This document shows, one piece after another, positions 55,947-63,868 of a DNA stretch of 64,000 nt. The stretch lies in the NCBI RefSeq assembly GCF_024496085.1, contig NZ_CP101751.1:2604001-2668000 (forward strand), written 5' to 3'. Each line of letters opens with the position of its first letter. The stretch's first letter is position 1. Below the pieces are notes generated by a model. The model did no database searches, had not been told where the DNA came from, and worked only from the letters and a program-made list of their open reading frames with translations. Source of the DNA: Flavobacterium cerinum (GTDB taxonomy: Bacteria > Bacteroidota > Bacteroidia > Flavobacteriales > Flavobacteriaceae). A program made the translations under genes and the position numbers.

Positions 55947-56675
55947 TTATTTCGGGACTTTTTTAAGTACAAAGGCTTTTTCAATAATCTTTTGTCCGCC
56001 TTTTATATCAGGTATCGGTGCGGATACAGTATAGAATTCAAGTGTATTATCGGCTCCGCGTTTCCAACCGAAAAAATCAGTTTTATGACTATTAGTTAAT
56101 GTGATAAGATTTATTTTATCGTCAACCAATTGCATACAATCGCCGGAATAACAAATTGAATATTGGATATAACCGGGAAGATTGGTTACACCATTTGACT
56201 CAAAATTGACTTTGCGTGTTTTTAAGGAATCCGGAAAATGGATTTCATATTGACCTTCCAATAAATTTTGAGCTAATGCCGTTTCGAAAGCTATTTTGGA
56301 TTTTTTGAAATTGGAATCAGAATTTCGTGTTGTATAGTCATGATCCAGTAACGTAAAAGTAGAATCGGATGTGGCTTCTATTATCAAATCTTTGATAATA
56401 CCGTTATTTTGATAGGCCTTTTTTAAGAGGTACTGATTCCCTTTTTTATTATAAGCAAGTTTGCCGGTTTCGAATCCGTTTGAAAAAAGAATACTGTCTT
56501 TATTAAAAGTCAGTTCGACAGCATAAAAAGGAATATCGGAAAGTAAAGCGGTTTTAGATTGCTCTAAATAGGTTTTATTAATAAACGTTCCGGATAAATT
56601 ATAGTTAGTGTTCTTCTCACAGGAAAAGAAAGTGATACACAGGAAAGTTATAAGAAGTCTATTTAGAGCAGTCAT
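55947..56675 (-). CDS. hypothetical lipoprotein
   Basis: A 242-aa protein that I do not assign to a known family. It has a clear lipoprotein signal: TFLCITFFSCEKN, with Cys19 as the lipidated residue. The rest is predicted beta-rich and soluble, starting NYNLSGTFINKTYLEQ. A CYSGDC pair lies in the second half. It lies between trmD and the DUF1569 gene and ends 44 nt from the trmD start, so all may be transcribed together toward rplS. Confidence 0.75.
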   Translation of the reverse strand: MTALNRLLITFLCITFFSCEKNTNYNLSGTFINKTYLEQSKTALLSDIPFYAVELTFNKDSILFSNGFETGKLAYNKKGNQYLLKKAYQNNGIIKDLIIEATSDSTFTLLDHDYTTRNSDSNFKKSKIAFETALAQNLLEGQYEIHFPDSLKTRKVNFESNGVTNLPGYIQYSICYSGDCMQLVDDKINLITLTNSHKTDFFGWKRGADNTLEFYTVSAPIPDIKGGQKIIEKAFVLKKVPK

Positions 56676-56686
56676 ACCGTTTTATA

Positions 56687-57133
56687 TTAAACGCCAAATT
56701 GACGTAAATGATGATCAAGGTGTTTCCATTGGGAAATATCCCATTCTTCCGGCGTCATTGGACCGAAAAACGGATGTTTCAGGTTTTTGATAACTGATGG
56801 TCCTTGTTGAAAACGGGTTATATATTCTATTAATATTGCTTTGGCTGCATCAAAATCGGGTTCGTGAGTTACAATAAATTCCTTTGCTGTTGGAATATTC
56901 GGATCAAATGGTTTGTCGTTTACCAGTTTCTTTTTGGCCATACGACCGAATAGTAGTCCCATAAGACTTTGTTGTAATACCAGTTCACCAAAAGCGACTT
57001 TTAAGGGCGCCTGACAATGTTCCATCATTTGACTAACGGTCATTTTTCCCCAATGTGAAAGGGATTGCGGAGACAGCAGATGAATTCGATTAATAATCTC
57101 TTGATTGGATGTTGTGTTATAAAGACTTTTCAT
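56687..57133 (-). CDS. DUF1569 family (DinB-like) protein
   Basis: A 148-aa cytosolic protein. SHWGKMTVSQMMEHCQAPLKVAFGE near residues 30-55, split here as GKMTVSQMMEHCQ, together with HPFFGPMTPEEW and HLDHHLRQFGV at the end, is typical of DUF1569 proteins, which share the four-helix DinB fold with a putative metal-binding His set. Biochemical function is not known. It starts 3 nt before the methyltransferase stop (same strand), so the two genes form an operon with the lipoprotein gene. Confidence 0.85.
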   Translation of the reverse strand: MKSLYNTTSNQEIINRIHLLSPQSLSHWGKMTVSQMMEHCQAPLKVAFGELVLQQSLMGLLFGRMAKKKLVNDKPFDPNIPTAKEFIVTHEPDFDAAKAILIEYITRFQQGPSVIKNLKHPFFGPMTPEEWDISQWKHLDHHLRQFGV

Positions 57134-57136
57134 AGG

Positions 57137-57937
57137 TTATTTTTTTGTGGCAACAATTGCGTAAATCATAGGTATTTTGTTGTCTAAATGTTTGATTCGG
57201 AACTTATTCGGAGCAAATTCTTCTACTTCATTAAAACAGCTGTATGGTGAATAATCATATTCCTCAAAGGTATTAATTTCCAATGTATTTTTGATAAGTG
57301 AATTGATAACTTCCGTTAGCGGATGATTCCAGCTTACGGAATCGTTTTTTAAAGGTGCCTCTTTATCAGCATAGGTTCCGGATACCGTTTCAATAATGGT
57401 TTCGGTATTGAAATAGCTGTATTCGATTTTTGTAAAATGATTGTCAAACATCCATACAACCGGATGAAATTCTACAAAAACAAATTTTCCGCCGGGTTTT
57501 AGGAAATGCTGAATTACTTTGGCCCATTTGTCCAGATCGGGTAACCACCCGATGGTGCCATAACTGGTAAATACAATATCAAATTGGCCTTGTAGCTGAT
57601 TGGGTAAATCATATACATCAGAACACACAAAAGTAGTATTTGTGTTTAATTGCGTAGCTAATTCCCGGGCTTTTGCAATCGCTTTATCCGACAAATCCAT
57701 GCCGGTAACCTGAGCACCCATTTTGGATAATGAAATAGTATCTTGTCCGAAATGACATTGTAAATGAAGAATTTTTTTACCGGTAATATCGCCCAGTAAA
57801 CGCAATTCAATATCGTTTAATGTTGATTGACCGTTTAGGAAAGCTTCCATATTATAGAATTCAGAATCCACATGATAGTCAACTTTCTGGTTCCAGGTGG
57901 CTTTATTGGTATCGAGATAATCTTTCGGTATTTCCAT
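57137..57937 (-). CDS. class I SAM-dependent methyltransferase
   Basis: A 266-aa cytosolic enzyme with a Rossmann-fold methyltransferase domain. Motif I is KILHLQCHFGQDTISLSKMG, followed by VTGMDLSDKAI and the DVYDLP acidic loop. FDIVFTSYGTIGWLPDLDKW is motif IV. The acceptor substrate is unknown. It is the first gene of the methyltransferase-DUF1569-lipoprotein group and is divergent from the MFS transporter gene. Confidence 0.88.
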   Translation of the reverse strand: MEIPKDYLDTNKATWNQKVDYHVDSEFYNMEAFLNGQSTLNDIELRLLGDITGKKILHLQCHFGQDTISLSKMGAQVTGMDLSDKAIAKARELATQLNTNTTFVCSDVYDLPNQLQGQFDIVFTSYGTIGWLPDLDKWAKVIQHFLKPGGKFVFVEFHPVVWMFDNHFTKIEYSYFNTETIIETVSGTYADKEAPLKNDSVSWNHPLTEVINSLIKNTLEINTFEEYDYSPYSCFNEVEEFAPNKFRIKHLDNKIPMIYAIVATKK

Positions 57938-58084
57938 TATTGTGATTTTTGATTGATTTTTTAAAAAGCAGCCTGATGAAGGCTTTACAAATATAAGAGT
58001 TGTCCAATCTATTTGTTATTGCGGGACTATCTTTTTTAATGTAATTTAAGATTTAATTAAGAGATATCGAGTTAATTTTGCGAC

Positions 58085-59242
58085 ATGAATTTATCCAAAA
58101 CAGATGTTGGCTTTATGGCCATTGCAACAGGTTTAATTGTAGCAAACCTGTATTATTGTCAGCCCCTTATTATACTTATCGCAAAAGAGTTTGCTATTCC
58201 GGAAGATCAGGCCGGTACTATAACGTATCTTACCCAGGCCGGATATGCAATCGGTATGTTTTTTATGGTTCCGTTAGGTGATAAGCTGGAGCGAAAAAAA
58301 CAGATCCAATTTACAACATTAGCGGCAGTTGTAGCCCTAATCATTGCAGCCACGGCATCTAATTTCCGAATGTTACAAATAGCAAGTTTCCTGATCGGAG
58401 CCGCTTCGATTGTTCCGCAGTTAATTTTGCCGTTGTCAGCCAGCCTTGCTTCGCCGGAGCAAAGAGGAAAAGTAATCGGAACGGTAATGAGCGGTTTGTT
58501 AGTCGGAATTTTAATTTCAAGAACAGTAAGCGGTTTTATCGGAGCCTGGCTCGGATGGCGCGGTATGTTCTGGATTGCAGCGGTATTATGTGTATTGATT
58601 GTGATTGTAATTCAGAAAAAATTCCCGGTCAACAAACCGGATTTTAAAGGAACTTACGGACAGTTATTGCAGTCGTTGTTTTCGTTAATCAGAACACAGC
58701 CGATGCTACGCGAAGCTACGCTGATTAATGCATTGAGTTTCGCACAGTTCGGAGCATTTTGGACAACAATGGTACTATTGTTATCAGGAGAACCGTTTCA
58801 TTTTAATAGTGCTACAATCGGACTTTTCGGAATAGTCGGTGCTTCAGGAGCATTAGCAGCGCCTTTAGTTGGAAAACTAGGCGATAAAGGAAATCCCAGA
58901 GTTGTAATTGGGTATGGTTGCGTATTGTTATTGATCAGCTTTATTGTGTTTTATTTCTCGTCCGAAAGTATCATCGGAATTATGATCGGAATCGTCTTTA
59001 TAGATGTAGGATTACAATCGGTACATATTTCTAATCAAACGCGGGTGTATTCGTTATTACCGGAAGCGCGAAACCGTATGAATACCGTTTATATGTCGTT
59101 TAGTTTTTTAGGAACCGCATTGGGATCTGCTTTTGGTTTGTGGTTATGGAATTTAGGGAAATGGCATGCCTTTTCAATCGGTGGTGCGATGTTAGCAATA
59201 GCTTCAATTCTTATTTATGCGCTAACATATAAGCGTAAATAA
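58085..59242 (+). CDS. MFS transporter
   Basis: A 385-aa inner-membrane protein with about 12 transmembrane helices. The cytosolic loop 2-3 motif [12 protein letters not shown] (the G-x-L-x-D-x-x-x-R/K-K form) and [16 protein letters not shown] in helix 5 are typical of drug:H+ antiporter-like MFS proteins. The substrate cannot be told. It is preceded by 147 nt without a gene and followed by the peptidylprolyl isomerase gene, which has its own promoter. Confidence 0.9.
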   Translation: MNLSKTDVGFMAIATGLIVANLYYCQPLIILIAKEFAIPEDQAGTITYLTQAGYAIGMFFMVPLGDKLERKKQIQFTTLAAVVALIIAATASNFRMLQIASFLIGAASIVPQLILPLSASLASPEQRGKVIGTVMSGLLVGILISRTVSGFIGAWLGWRGMFWIAAVLCVLIVIVIQKKFPVNKPDFKGTYGQLLQSLFSLIRTQPMLREATLINALSFAQFGAFWTTMVLLLSGEPFHFNSATIGLFGIVGASGALAAPLVGKLGDKGNPRVVIGYGCVLLLISFIVFYFSSESIIGIMIGIVFIDVGLQSVHISNQTRVYSLLPEARNRMNTVYMSFSFLGTALGSAFGLWLWNLGKWHAFSIGGAMLAIASILIYALTYKRK

Positions 59243-59254
59243 AGAAATTCACAT

Positions 59255-59277
59255 TTTGTAAAATAAACTTATATTTG
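59255..59277 (+). promoter_or_regulatory. promoter of the peptidylprolyl isomerase gene
   Basis: TATATTTG (59270-59277) is an exact -7 element, with TTTG at 59255 upstream at a somewhat short spacing. The predicted start (~59282) lies after the TTG codon at 59275, so that codon cannot be the translation start. Confidence 0.55.
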
Positions 59278-59304
59278 TTGTCATTATATTTAAAAATAAA
59301 AAAA

Positions 59305-60237
59305 ATGCAAGACGGAATTTACGCAAAATTTAATACGAACAAAGGCGTTATTTTAGTGAAATTAACGCATGATAAAACACCGGGAACTGTCGGGAACTTT
59401 ATAGGACTGGCTGAAGGAAACCTGGAAAATGATGTTAAACCTCAAGGGAAACCGTATTATGACGGATTAAAATTCCACAGAGTTATTTCAGATTTTATGA
59501 TTCAGGGAGGTTGTCCGCTTGGAAGTGGCGTAGGCGGACCCGGATATCAGTTTGACGATGAATTTCATCCGGAATTAAGACATGATACTCCGGGAGTATT
59601 GTCTATGGCAAACGCAGGACCGGGAACTAACGGATCACAGTTTTTTATTACGCATGTGGAAACACCTTGGTTAGACAATAAACACACCGTTTTCGGACAT
59701 GTTGTAGAAGGACAGGATATCGTTGATGCAATTCAGCAAGATGACGTAATTGAAAGCCTTGAAATCGTTAGAGTAGGTGATGAAGCGCAGAAATGGAATG
59801 CAATTGAAGCGTTCCGTACTTTCGAAGGTTCTCGTGAAAAACGTATTGCAGAGCAAAAACGTCAGGCTGAAGAAGCAATGGAAAAACTGGCTGCCGGTTT
59901 TGATAAAACGGAAAGCGGTTTACGTTATAAAATGATTCAGAAAGGAAACGGTAAAAAAGCAGAAAAAGGCAGAACTGTTTCTGTGCATTATACAGGATCT
60001 TTAGAAAACGGAATGGTTTTCGACAGTTCGTATAAAAGAAAACAACCGATCGAATTCCCGTTAGGAAAAGGTCATGTTATCGAAGGATGGGATGAAGGTA
60101 TTGCATTATTACAAGTAGGTGATAAAGCCCGTTTTGTAATTCCTTCTCATTTAGGTTACGGATCTCGTGGTGCAGGTGGTGTTATTCCACCGGATGCAAC
60201 GCTTATTTTTGATGTGGAATTAATGGATGTGAAATAA
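59305..60237 (+). CDS. cyclophilin-FKBP fusion peptidylprolyl isomerase
   Basis: A 310-aa protein joining two different prolyl isomerase folds. Residues about 1-165 are cyclophilin ([31 protein letters not shown]), a charged helical linker rich in E, K and R follows, and residues about 215-310 are FKBP ([46 protein letters not shown]). I choose ATG 59305 because upstream in-frame sequence overlaps the promoter. It has no signal peptide, so it works in the cytosol as a folding helper. A strong terminator follows. Confidence 0.95.
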   Translation: MQDGIYAKFNTNKGVILVKLTHDKTPGTVGNFIGLAEGNLENDVKPQGKPYYDGLKFHRVISDFMIQGGCPLGSGVGGPGYQFDDEFHPELRHDTPGVLSMANAGPGTNGSQFFITHVETPWLDNKHTVFGHVVEGQDIVDAIQQDDVIESLEIVRVGDEAQKWNAIEAFRTFEGSREKRIAEQKRQAEEAMEKLAAGFDKTESGLRYKMIQKGNGKKAEKGRTVSVHYTGSLENGMVFDSSYKRKQPIEFPLGKGHVIEGWDEGIALLQVGDKARFVIPSHLGYGSRGAGGVIPPDATLIFDVELMDVK

Positions 60238-60260
60238 TATATTTTATTCTTGTAGTAAAA

Positions 60261-60285
60261 ACTGCCTTATATGGCAGTTTTTTTT
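60261..60285 (+). terminator. intrinsic terminator of the peptidylprolyl isomerase gene
   Basis: ACTGCC-TTATAT-GGCAGT hairpin preceded by A and followed by a run of T. It separates the housekeeping gene from the graspetide cluster. Confidence 0.88.
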
Positions 60286-60519
60286 ATTTATATATAATGC
60301 ATTTTGAACTTTTTTTATCTTGCAGATGAGTTTTTAAGTGTTAAAATGTCTTGTTTTTGTATGCGTGCATATAATTAAAGTGTTAAAATTAACATTTTTT
60401 TATTAAATTATAACTTTTGTTGAGGGATGTAACATTCTTGTAGCCAGAAGATTGATTTTATTTTTTATAATATCACATTTTTTTTACTAAAGCGAAAAAA
60501 AAAATAGTATTTTGGGAAT
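60286..60519 (+). promoter_or_regulatory. A+T-rich region upstream of the first graspetide precursor
   Basis: No gene is seen in this stretch. It contains a 12-nt direct repeat AAGTGTTAAAAT at 60336-60347 and 60378-60389 (42 bp apart, about four helical turns). The second copy overlaps the perfect palindrome TGTTAA-AA-TTAACA (60381-60394). It also holds TTGTAGCCAGAAGA (60438-60451), the same arm sequence as in the stem-loop at 11660. These are possible regulator sites. Confidence 0.4.
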
Positions 60520-60536
60520 GTCAATTATTTGCAAAT
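60520..60536 (+). promoter_or_regulatory. conserved 5' element of graspetide precursor genes, copy 1
   Basis: GTCAATTATTTGCAAAT, 40 nt before the precursor ATG. The identical 17 nt precede the precursor at 63869, and a diverged copy precedes the remnant at 61230. In each case a -7-like element ends 4-5 nt upstream (here the weak TATTTTGG at 60508), so the element probably forms the first transcribed bases. Confidence 0.6.
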
Positions 60537-60576
60537 AAGACATAACAACTTAATAAACTTTAAAAATTTAGTAATT

Positions 60577-60843
60577 ATGAAAAATAATAAAGACCTTAAA
60601 AAGCCTTTTTTTGCGAATTTCTTAGAGAATCAATTATCTAACGAAGAGAAAAATACTGTACAGGGTGGTGACATTATCACGTTAAAAACAGAAGATATGT
60701 TACATACACTAAAATATCCATCTGATAACGAAGACGGACCTGGTGGACCGATAACATTAAAAAGCTTGGATATGATGCAGACTATGAAATATCCATCTGA
60801 TAACGATGAAACTGGTGGACCAATAATCACTCCGGAAATCTAG
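60577..60843 (+). CDS. graspetide (microviridin-type) precursor peptide with two cores
   Basis: An 88-aa RiPP precursor. The leader contains KKPFFANFLENQL at residues 8-20, the PFFAxFL recognition motif for ATP-grasp ligases, and a Gly-Gly at 30-31 that may be the cleavage point. Two near-repeats of about 25 residues follow, each with a complete microviridin core: THR44-LKYPSDNED (Thr44, Lys46, Ser49, Asp50, Glu52, Asp53) and Thr69-MKYPSDNDE (Lys71, Ser74, Asp75, Asp77, Glu78). The residues stand where microviridins form Thr-Asp and Ser-Glu esters and a Lys-Glu/Asp amide. The usual Trp after SD is Asn. ATG 60577 is chosen because the leader begins there. The product is likely a protease inhibitor, by family. 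Confidence 0.9.
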   Translation: MKNNKDLKKPFFANFLENQLSNEEKNTVQGGDIITLKTEDMLHTLKYPSDNEDGPGGPITLKSLDMMQTMKYPSDNDETGGPIITPEI

Positions 60844-60879
60844 TGATAAAATTGTTAAGCAGTTAACAAAATAAATATT

Positions 60880-60919
60880 GATCCGTACACGGCATTGATT
60901 TTAATGTTTTGTACGGATC
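60880..60919 (+). terminator. hairpin after the first precursor gene
   Basis: GATCCGTAC (60880-60888) pairs perfectly with GTACGGATC (60911-60919) around a 22-nt loop, followed by TTATTT. It probably ends most precursor transcripts and so allows a higher level of precursor than of ligase. The ~270 nt beyond it, up to the next leader element, contain no recognisable gene. Confidence 0.6.
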
Positions 60920-61191
60920 TTATTTAAAATAATAGGTTCTTATTTCCGCTTTTTGAGATTTAGTTTGCTATAATTATTTGGTTTCCAATATAAAATTGTC
61001 GTAGATGACAGTTTTTTTATGTTTTCGGGTATTGATTTTTGATTTTAAATGGCAACTTTTAATTCAAATGATTAAACTTATTGTTCTTTTTTTTAATGTA
61101 AATTATTGATTTTTAGTTATATGTTTTTTTGATATTTCATCAACAGCTTTTGTTTTAACTTTTTACTTGTGGAAATAGGTAAATTTAAAAA

Positions 61192-61205
61192 GTCAATTAT
61201 TTACA
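61192..61205 (+). promoter_or_regulatory. conserved 5' element of graspetide precursor genes, copy 2
   Basis: GTCAATTATTTACA, matching the other two copies at 13 of 14 positions. TAAATTTA (61180-61187), a one-mismatch -7 element, ends 4 nt upstream, the same gap as at the third locus. It precedes the decayed precursor remnant. Confidence 0.55.
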
Positions 61206-61229
61206 GAGATAGAATTTGATTTTTAAATA

Positions 61230-61401
61230 ATGCTAAAACATAATAATTATAAAGAGATCTTTCTTTGCGGTTTCCTTTTTGGGATACCAACTCCTTAAAG
61301 ATCATTTAGAACCGATTATCATTCAAACACGCAGGTATTCATCTGATGATGCAGACATAACCGTACTTAACGGTATAGGTGTTTTTCCGTTACCACGATA
61401 A
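61230..61401 (+). pseudogene. decayed graspetide precursor-like gene
   Basis: An ATG at 61230 opens MLKHNNYKE but stops after 22 codons. The +1 frame reads KRSFFAVSFLGYQ, close to the leader motif KKPFFANFLENQ, and continues to IIQTRRYSSDDAD, which resembles the core TLKYPSDNED, ending at a stop at 61399-61401. One frameshift near the start would join the two. The core-like part has Arg for Lys and Ala for the first acidic residue after the core, so it could not form the full ring set. I read it as a dead third precursor; an alternative is a rapidly changed peptide using an unusual start. Confidence 0.55.
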
Positions 61402-61440
61402 TAGGTATAGGTAATGCAACATTATTTTATTTGAATTTAA

Positions 61441-62415
61441 ATGATATTATGTATAAGCCATAGCAAAGATTTCTATACTATCGATATAGTGATCAGGCGT
61501 TTAAGAGAATTAGGGAAAGAGGTTTTCAGACTTGATTCAGATACTTTTTCACATCAATTGAAGTTTGAATATTCTTTTGAAAACGAGAAAGTACAGATTA
61601 AGATAGAGCATGAAGGAACAGCGTTTTCAATTGACGATATTGAAGCGGTATATTACCGAAAATTATGGCATATTAATGTTCCGGATGATTTGGATGATAC
61701 TTTTAAAAGTATCTATAACCAGGAATATACGACAATGCGTAACCTGTTTTTTGAATCACTTCGAAAGTTACCCTGGATGAATCCGATGGAATTGGATCAT
61801 CGGATCGGGGAAAATAAGTTGGAACAATTATCATACGCCCGCAATGCCGGATTAATGATTCCGGAAACGCTCTTTACCAATGATCCGATTAAGGTCAAAC
61901 ATTTTTTCTATACGGTCTGCAAAGGAAATATGATTGCAAAATTGCACGGTTCTTTGTCCCGTAGCATGAAAGGAGATACTCCTTTTTTCCCCACTACACG
62001 TATTCAGGAATCTGACCTTGATAATCTGGAAACCTTAGTGTACTGCCCGATGATTTTTCAACAGAATATCGAAAAACGATACGAGTTGCGCATTATTTAT
62101 ATTGACGGTACATTTTTTACAGGTAAGATTAACGCACAAGCTTCAGAAACCGGGAAAACGGATTGGCGTGCGGCGAAAGACATAATGCCATCCTGGGAAT
62201 ATTATGCCTTACCGGATTCCGTTTGTAATGCACTCGATACAATGATGCGTAATATCGGTCTGTATTTTGGTGCGATTGATATGATTCGGCAAGAGGATGG
62301 AACATATATCTTTCTGGAAGTTAACCCGCAAGGGGAATGGGGAATGATTCAGCGTGATTTAGATTATCCGATAGGAGAAACTATAGCTGAAAAACTAGTG
62401 GCGAGAATCTGTTAA
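61441..62415 (+). CDS. ATP-grasp ribosomal peptide ligase (MvdC/MvdD family), first
   Basis: A 324-aa cytosolic ligase of the family that makes omega-ester or omega-amide rings in graspetides. It begins MILCISHSKDFYTID. The N-terminal part binds the leader (VYYRKLWHINVP). The ATP-grasp fold follows, with the late metal-binding segment FLEVNPQGEWGM. It differs clearly from the second ligase in the VNPQGEWG end segment, so the two are not simple duplicates. One of the pair is expected to form esters and the other the amide; which does which cannot be settled here. It starts 39 nt after the precursor remnant. Confidence 0.9.
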   Translation: MILCISHSKDFYTIDIVIRRLRELGKEVFRLDSDTFSHQLKFEYSFENEKVQIKIEHEGTAFSIDDIEAVYYRKLWHINVPDDLDDTFKSIYNQEYTTMRNLFFESLRKLPWMNPMELDHRIGENKLEQLSYARNAGLMIPETLFTNDPIKVKHFFYTVCKGNMIAKLHGSLSRSMKGDTPFFPTTRIQESDLDNLETLVYCPMIFQQNIEKRYELRIIYIDGTFFTGKINAQASETGKTDWRAAKDIMPSWEYYALPDSVCNALDTMMRNIGLYFGAIDMIRQEDGTYIFLEVNPQGEWGMIQRDLDYPIGETIAEKLVARIC

Positions 62416-62494
62416 AGATCAACGCTTTTAATTTGAAATTAAGTGATATTTATATAAAGGGCTACCGGTTGGGAGCAGTTAATAAAAAATAGTT

Positions 62495-63529
62495 ATGGAA
62501 AAAGTACTAATTATTACGCATACTCAGGATAATGAATGTATCAATATCGTATCAGATAAAATTAGAAAACATGGTGGGGAACCCATTCGCTTTAATGTTG
62601 ATGAATATCCGCTTAAATATAGTTTAAGCAGCTGTTTTGAAAACGGAGAATGGAAAATATATCTTGATTATGAGGGCGCAAATCGAGTAGCGCTTCATGA
62701 ACTGGCAGGATTATGGTACAGACGTAGCTTTAATTTAGGAGGAAATCTGGCTACTGTGTTGGAGAGAGAATATTTGGGAAGTGTATACGGTGAAATTCGT
62801 GCTACTTTTTTCGGGTTTTTAGAAAGTTTACCTTGTTTTCAGATCGGGAAATACAGTAAATACAGACGCTTGGACAGTAAGGAAGAACAAATGCGTATCG
62901 CCGATTTCTTAGGAATGAAAGTACCGGAAACCTGTATTACCAATAGTCCTGAAGAGGCAAAACGTTTTTTTAGGGATCATCCGAACGGCGTGGTTACCAA
63001 AATGCAAAGTTCTTTTGCAATTGAAAGAGACGGAGTTGAAAATGTTGTGTTTACCAATCTTATTAAAGAAGAGGATTTGGATAACATTGAAACATTACAA
63101 TATTGTCCGATGCAATTCCAGGAAAAGCTGGATAAAAAAGTAGAATTGCGTATTACAATCGTAGGAGATGAGATTTATGCTTTTGAAATCGACTCTCAAA
63201 AACTGGACAATGCTAAATTAGACTGGCGCCGGGAAGGAATCGAATTATTAAGTGATTGGAAACCGTATGAATTACCTGCCGACTTACGTGATAAGTTATT
63301 GCAGATGATGGATATGTATGAGGTAAATTACGGAGCGATCGATATTATTGTAACGCCGGATGATAACTATTATTTTCTGGAAATTAATGCTGCCGGAGAG
63401 TTTTTCTGGTTGGATAGATTGTTACCGGACAACCCGATTTCTGATCAGATTGCAAAGGTTTTGTTAGGAAAAGCGAATCGTAGATATACACCTGTTTTTG
63501 ATAAAACTAACGTGAGTAGTTTAATATAA
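62495..63529 (+). CDS. ATP-grasp ribosomal peptide ligase (MvdD-like), second
   Basis: A 344-aa ligase with features I associate with the MvdD branch: LIITHTQDNECINIV at the start, LWYRR near residue 73, QYCPMQFQEKLDKKVELR, FEIDSQKLDNAKLDWRREG, and the end segment YGAIDIIVTPDDNYYFLE followed by NAAGEFFWL. MvdD-type enzymes form the ester rings first. It is 79 nt after the first ligase, without a terminator between, so they are co-transcribed, and it ends at a strong UUCG-loop terminator. Confidence 0.92.
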   Translation: MEKVLIITHTQDNECINIVSDKIRKHGGEPIRFNVDEYPLKYSLSSCFENGEWKIYLDYEGANRVALHELAGLWYRRSFNLGGNLATVLEREYLGSVYGEIRATFFGFLESLPCFQIGKYSKYRRLDSKEEQMRIADFLGMKVPETCITNSPEEAKRFFRDHPNGVVTKMQSSFAIERDGVENVVFTNLIKEEDLDNIETLQYCPMQFQEKLDKKVELRITIVGDEIYAFEIDSQKLDNAKLDWRREGIELLSDWKPYELPADLRDKLLQMMDMYEVNYGAIDIIVTPDDNYYFLEINAAGEFFWLDRLLPDNPISDQIAKVLLGKANRRYTPVFDKTNVSSLI

Positions 63530-63555
63530 TCAATTCAGATCGAAAGTAAAGGATA

Positions 63556-63579
63556 AGCTCTCTTCGGAGGGCTTTTTTT
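63556..63579 (+). terminator. intrinsic terminator of the ligase operon
   Basis: AGCTCTC-TTCG-GAGGGCT hairpin with a stable UUCG tetraloop and one G-U pair, followed by seven T. Confidence 0.9.
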
Positions 63580-63640
63580 ATTTATTGATACGACTTTTTT
63601 AGGAATAGCAATTCGGATTTGAATATTTTAAATGTCAAAA

Positions 63641-63704
63641 CAATTCATTCTTTTATGAATTGATACCTTTTGATGTATGATTTTCAATTCAATAATATTG
63701 AATT
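63641..63704 (+). promoter_or_regulatory. AATTCA/TGAATT inverted repeats before the third precursor locus
   Basis: Two perfect inverted repeats lie in this otherwise gene-free stretch (63580-63795). They are CAATTCAT-TCTTTT-ATGAATTG (63641-63662) and AATTCAAT-AAT-ATTGAATT (63686-63704). A further TGAATT half-site lies downstream. They share the half-site CAATTCA and may bind one regulator. Confidence 0.4.
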
Positions 63705-63795
63705 ATTGATCATTTTTCAGATGTATCTGTTTGATATTGAATTACTTGGTTATTCTGTTTGGATTTTTATAACATTTTTATTTTAAAAACAATAT

Positions 63796-63824
63796 TACTT
63801 TTGAAAAGTCAATTATTTGCAAAT
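63796..63824 (+). promoter_or_regulatory. promoter and conserved 5' element of the third precursor locus
   Basis: TACTTTTG (63796-63803) is an exact TAnnTTTG -7 element. Four bases later GTCAATTATTTGCAAAT (63808-63824) repeats the 17 nt found before the first precursor. The predicted start is at about 63808, i.e. at the first base of the element. Confidence 0.65.
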
Positions 63825-63868
63825 GAAACTGACTTTTAAAATTAATTATTTAATGTAAAATTTTTATC

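Noticed and set aside
59275..59304. Upstream TTG start for the cyclophilin-FKBP protein
   Set aside because: It overlaps the TATATTTG promoter element. The cyclophilin domain begins right after ATG 59305.
60529..60576. Longer precursor peptide starting before 60577
   Set aside because: The extra residues are not part of the conserved leader and overlap the conserved 5' element; the second precursor (63869) also starts at the equivalent MKxNN position.
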